From assembly GCA_002749535.1 (NCBI GenBank), contig MZZL01000382.1:62001-126000 (forward strand): a DNA stretch of 64,000 nt. Reading direction: 5' to 3'. The translations under genes were made by a program, and so were the position numbers. Each line of letters opens with the position of its first letter. Within the stretch, counting starts at the first letter, position 1. Below the pieces are notes generated by a model. The model was not told the origin of the DNA. It did no database searches and saw nothing but the letters and a program-made list of their open reading frames with translations. This document shows positions 62,196-64,000 of the stretch, one piece after another. Source of the stretch: Apophysomyces variabilis (lineage: Eukaryota > Mucoromycota > Mucoromycetes > Mucorales > Mucoraceae).

Positions 62196-64000
62196 ATGAG
62201 GGCACTGTCGGTTCAGTTAATAAGACAAACAGGTCGCATAATACCCCGGTGGAGTTGTTCATTCAGCACAAAAGTTCGAATTCAAACATCACCACAGCAA
62301 TCCTCACTTGCTTCATTCGTTCCTTTGCAACAATTGGCGCCTACATTCTACACACGTGGAGATCATGTTGTCCCATTATATGATCCAAGCCATTTCTATA
62401 AAGAGTTAAAAGTACGTTTGTAAGCGGTGTAAATTTGAAGTATATATCAGTCCCAACGTTTTAAATTTCCATTACTTAAAGGAACGCATATTATCAGCCA
62501 AAGAACGTATCTTCATTGCAGCGCTATATATTGGCCATGCTGAAAAGGAGTTGGTAAGAGCAGGCTGTAGATTAATGGCGATCTTGGATCACTCAACTCA
62601 GAAGAATAGGTAGATACTGTTCGGTTGGCATTGTCGCGTTCAGATAAATTAAAGGTCCATATTCTTATTGATTGCTTGCGCGGCACGCGTGTCTCGAAAG
62701 ATCAAAGTTCAGCCACGTTGCTTTTACCGCTGCTTCAAGATTTCCCACATCAAATTGAAGTGTCTATGTACCATACACCTGATCTAAAAGGCTTGTTGAA
62801 GAGGACCCTACCCCAACGTTTCAATGAAAGTATAGGCTTGATGCATCTCAAGGTATATGGATTTGACGATTCCGTCATGTTGAGTGGGTACGATCGGACA
62901 AGGGCTTAGGAAAACGAATCCTGAATCTTCTATCTTGTACCTCTGTTGCTTTTTGCTTAGTGCCAATTTAAGTATCGATTATTTCTCTAACCGGCAAGAT
63001 CGGTATATGATATTCGAGAAGCAACCAGGTTTGGCGCAGTATTACCACGAACTACTGAGCGTGGTCGGATCTTTCTCGTACAAGTTAACGTTCGGAGAAT
63101 CTGAAGGCTATCAACTTGTGATGCCAAATGCAATGGCTGATCCCGTACAAGAGAGCAGGAGATTTAAGGCCCAAGTCAGTGAACGGTTGCGACGATTTCT
63201 TTCCAAACATAATAAAACGCAGACTAGAGGAGACGATCATGATACTGCTGTATTACCCGTGATCCAGATGGGACCTTTCGGGATCAAGCAGGACGAGCAC
63301 GCCACCCTTGAATTGCTACAGATTGCTCACCGACATGGAGTCCGAAGCGCTGGACGCGATAACTGGTGGACCGTACATCTTACTTCGGGCTATTTCAACT
63401 TTACCGATCATTATTCCGCATTTATCCTAAAAACAATGGCTCGCTTCCGCTTTCTTACTGCATCTCCTGAGGTAAGAGCCGATAATTAAGTTGAGCAAGG
63501 TTAATGGATTTTTCGTATCCTTAGGCTAATGGGTTCTTCAACTCCAAAGGAGTATCAGGGTACCTTCCCGCTGCTTACACTTACATAGAACGACTCTTTT
63601 ATAGACAAGTAAGACGAGAAAATAAACAGGAAACGATCACCATTGAAGAATACACACGCCCAGGTTGGACATACCACGCTAAAGGTAAGGACCCTAAACA
63701 AAATGAACGCAGGTTCCGAATGAGAGCTTTCTCAAACTCAAGATTTGTCTACAGGGCTTTGGGTATGCCGCGAGCAGCAGAAGCTACCGTGTCTGACAAT
63801 GATCGGATCACCTAATTTTGGCCATCGATCTAGCAAGAGAGATCTTGAAGCACAGGCCATTGTTATCACAGAAAACAAAGGACTTCAAGAAGCACTATAT
63901 AAGGTCAGTCAAGTCAGTTCAATCTTTCTTCTTACATATTTCTGACTTGTGTAACAGGAAGTAGACAGGTTACATCAATACTCCGAGCCAGTTTCCGAAA
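62196..64000 (+). CDS. PGS1: Phosphatidylglycerophosphate synthase Pgs1 (3' partial)
   Basis: Exons 62196-62411, 62482-62553, 62610-62887, 62961-63471, 63525-63684, 63755-63903, 63958-beyond the window. Pgs1 makes phosphatidylglycerophosphate from CDP-diacylglycerol and glycerol-3-phosphate, the committed step to cardiolipin, in mitochondria. The N-terminus (MRALSVQLIRQTGRIIPRWS) is Arg-rich without acidic residues, as a mitochondrial presequence should be. Two PLD-type HKD motifs are visible: HLKVYGFDDSVMLSGANLS, split by an intron at 62888, and HAKGLWVC followed by TMIGSPNFGHRS, also split. SAKERIFIAALYIGH is another family hallmark. I chose the ATG at 62196 because upstream in-frame codons lack a better start. 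The C-terminal end lies outside the window. Confidence 0.93.

Overview
The window is nuclear DNA of an early-diverging filamentous fungus, most likely Mucorales (Mucoromycota). The evidence is many short GT-AG introns of about 40-130 bases, pyrimidine-rich 5' leaders, a CotH-family spore-coat/invasin gene, and fungal proteins such as End3, Trs120, Cdc24, Arl1, Pgs1 and a GATA factor. I rebuilt splicing by hand from reading frame, splice-site consensus and known family sequence. All frames close, but no transcript evidence was available. I found no bacterial features, CRISPR array, rRNA or convincing tRNA.

Layout. 1-4236 (+): 3' part of a fatty acyl reductase-like / PlsB-GNPAT-like fusion in which both textbook catalytic residues are replaced. 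4988-8989 (-): nuclear protein with a GDS1-type winged helix and two APSES/KilA-N-like domains. 9352-10208 (-): GATA factor with two zinc fingers. 10805-11280 (-): Ctf8. 11596-12209 (-): unrecognised Cys/His-rich protein, head to head with END3 at 12287-13930 (+). 14226-14498 (-): possible 68-residue protein. 16754-18956 (+): CotH protein. 21658-22763 (-): NECAP-like endocytic protein. A 715-base N gap follows, then an AMMECR1-domain gene (24318-25142, -) and a G-protein beta subunit (25569-26904, -). 30155-30702 (-): ribosomal protein eL36. 32494-33909 (-): C2H2 factor. 34629-36271 (+): pyruvate kinase. 39181-41345 (+): SAM-dependent methyltransferase with a myristoylation-type N-terminus. 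42082-43105 (-): Arl1. 43440-44900: decayed mobile-element-like remnants. 45865-49205 (+): HexD-like GH20 hexosaminidase. 49470-54759 (-): Trs120. 55236-58005 (-): Cdc24. 60746-61105 (-): small secreted protein. 62196 to the end (+): Pgs1, cut by the window edge.

The genes do not form one pathway. Membrane traffic and polarity are well represented (End3, NECAP, Arl1, Trs120, Cdc24, G-beta), which may be chance. The points most worth following are the apparently catalytically altered FAR-PlsB fusion, six tandem Prk1/Ark1-type phosphorylation motifs inside End3, the winged-helix plus double-APSES architecture, micro-exons of 4-13 bases, and a frameshifted nuclease-like relic.
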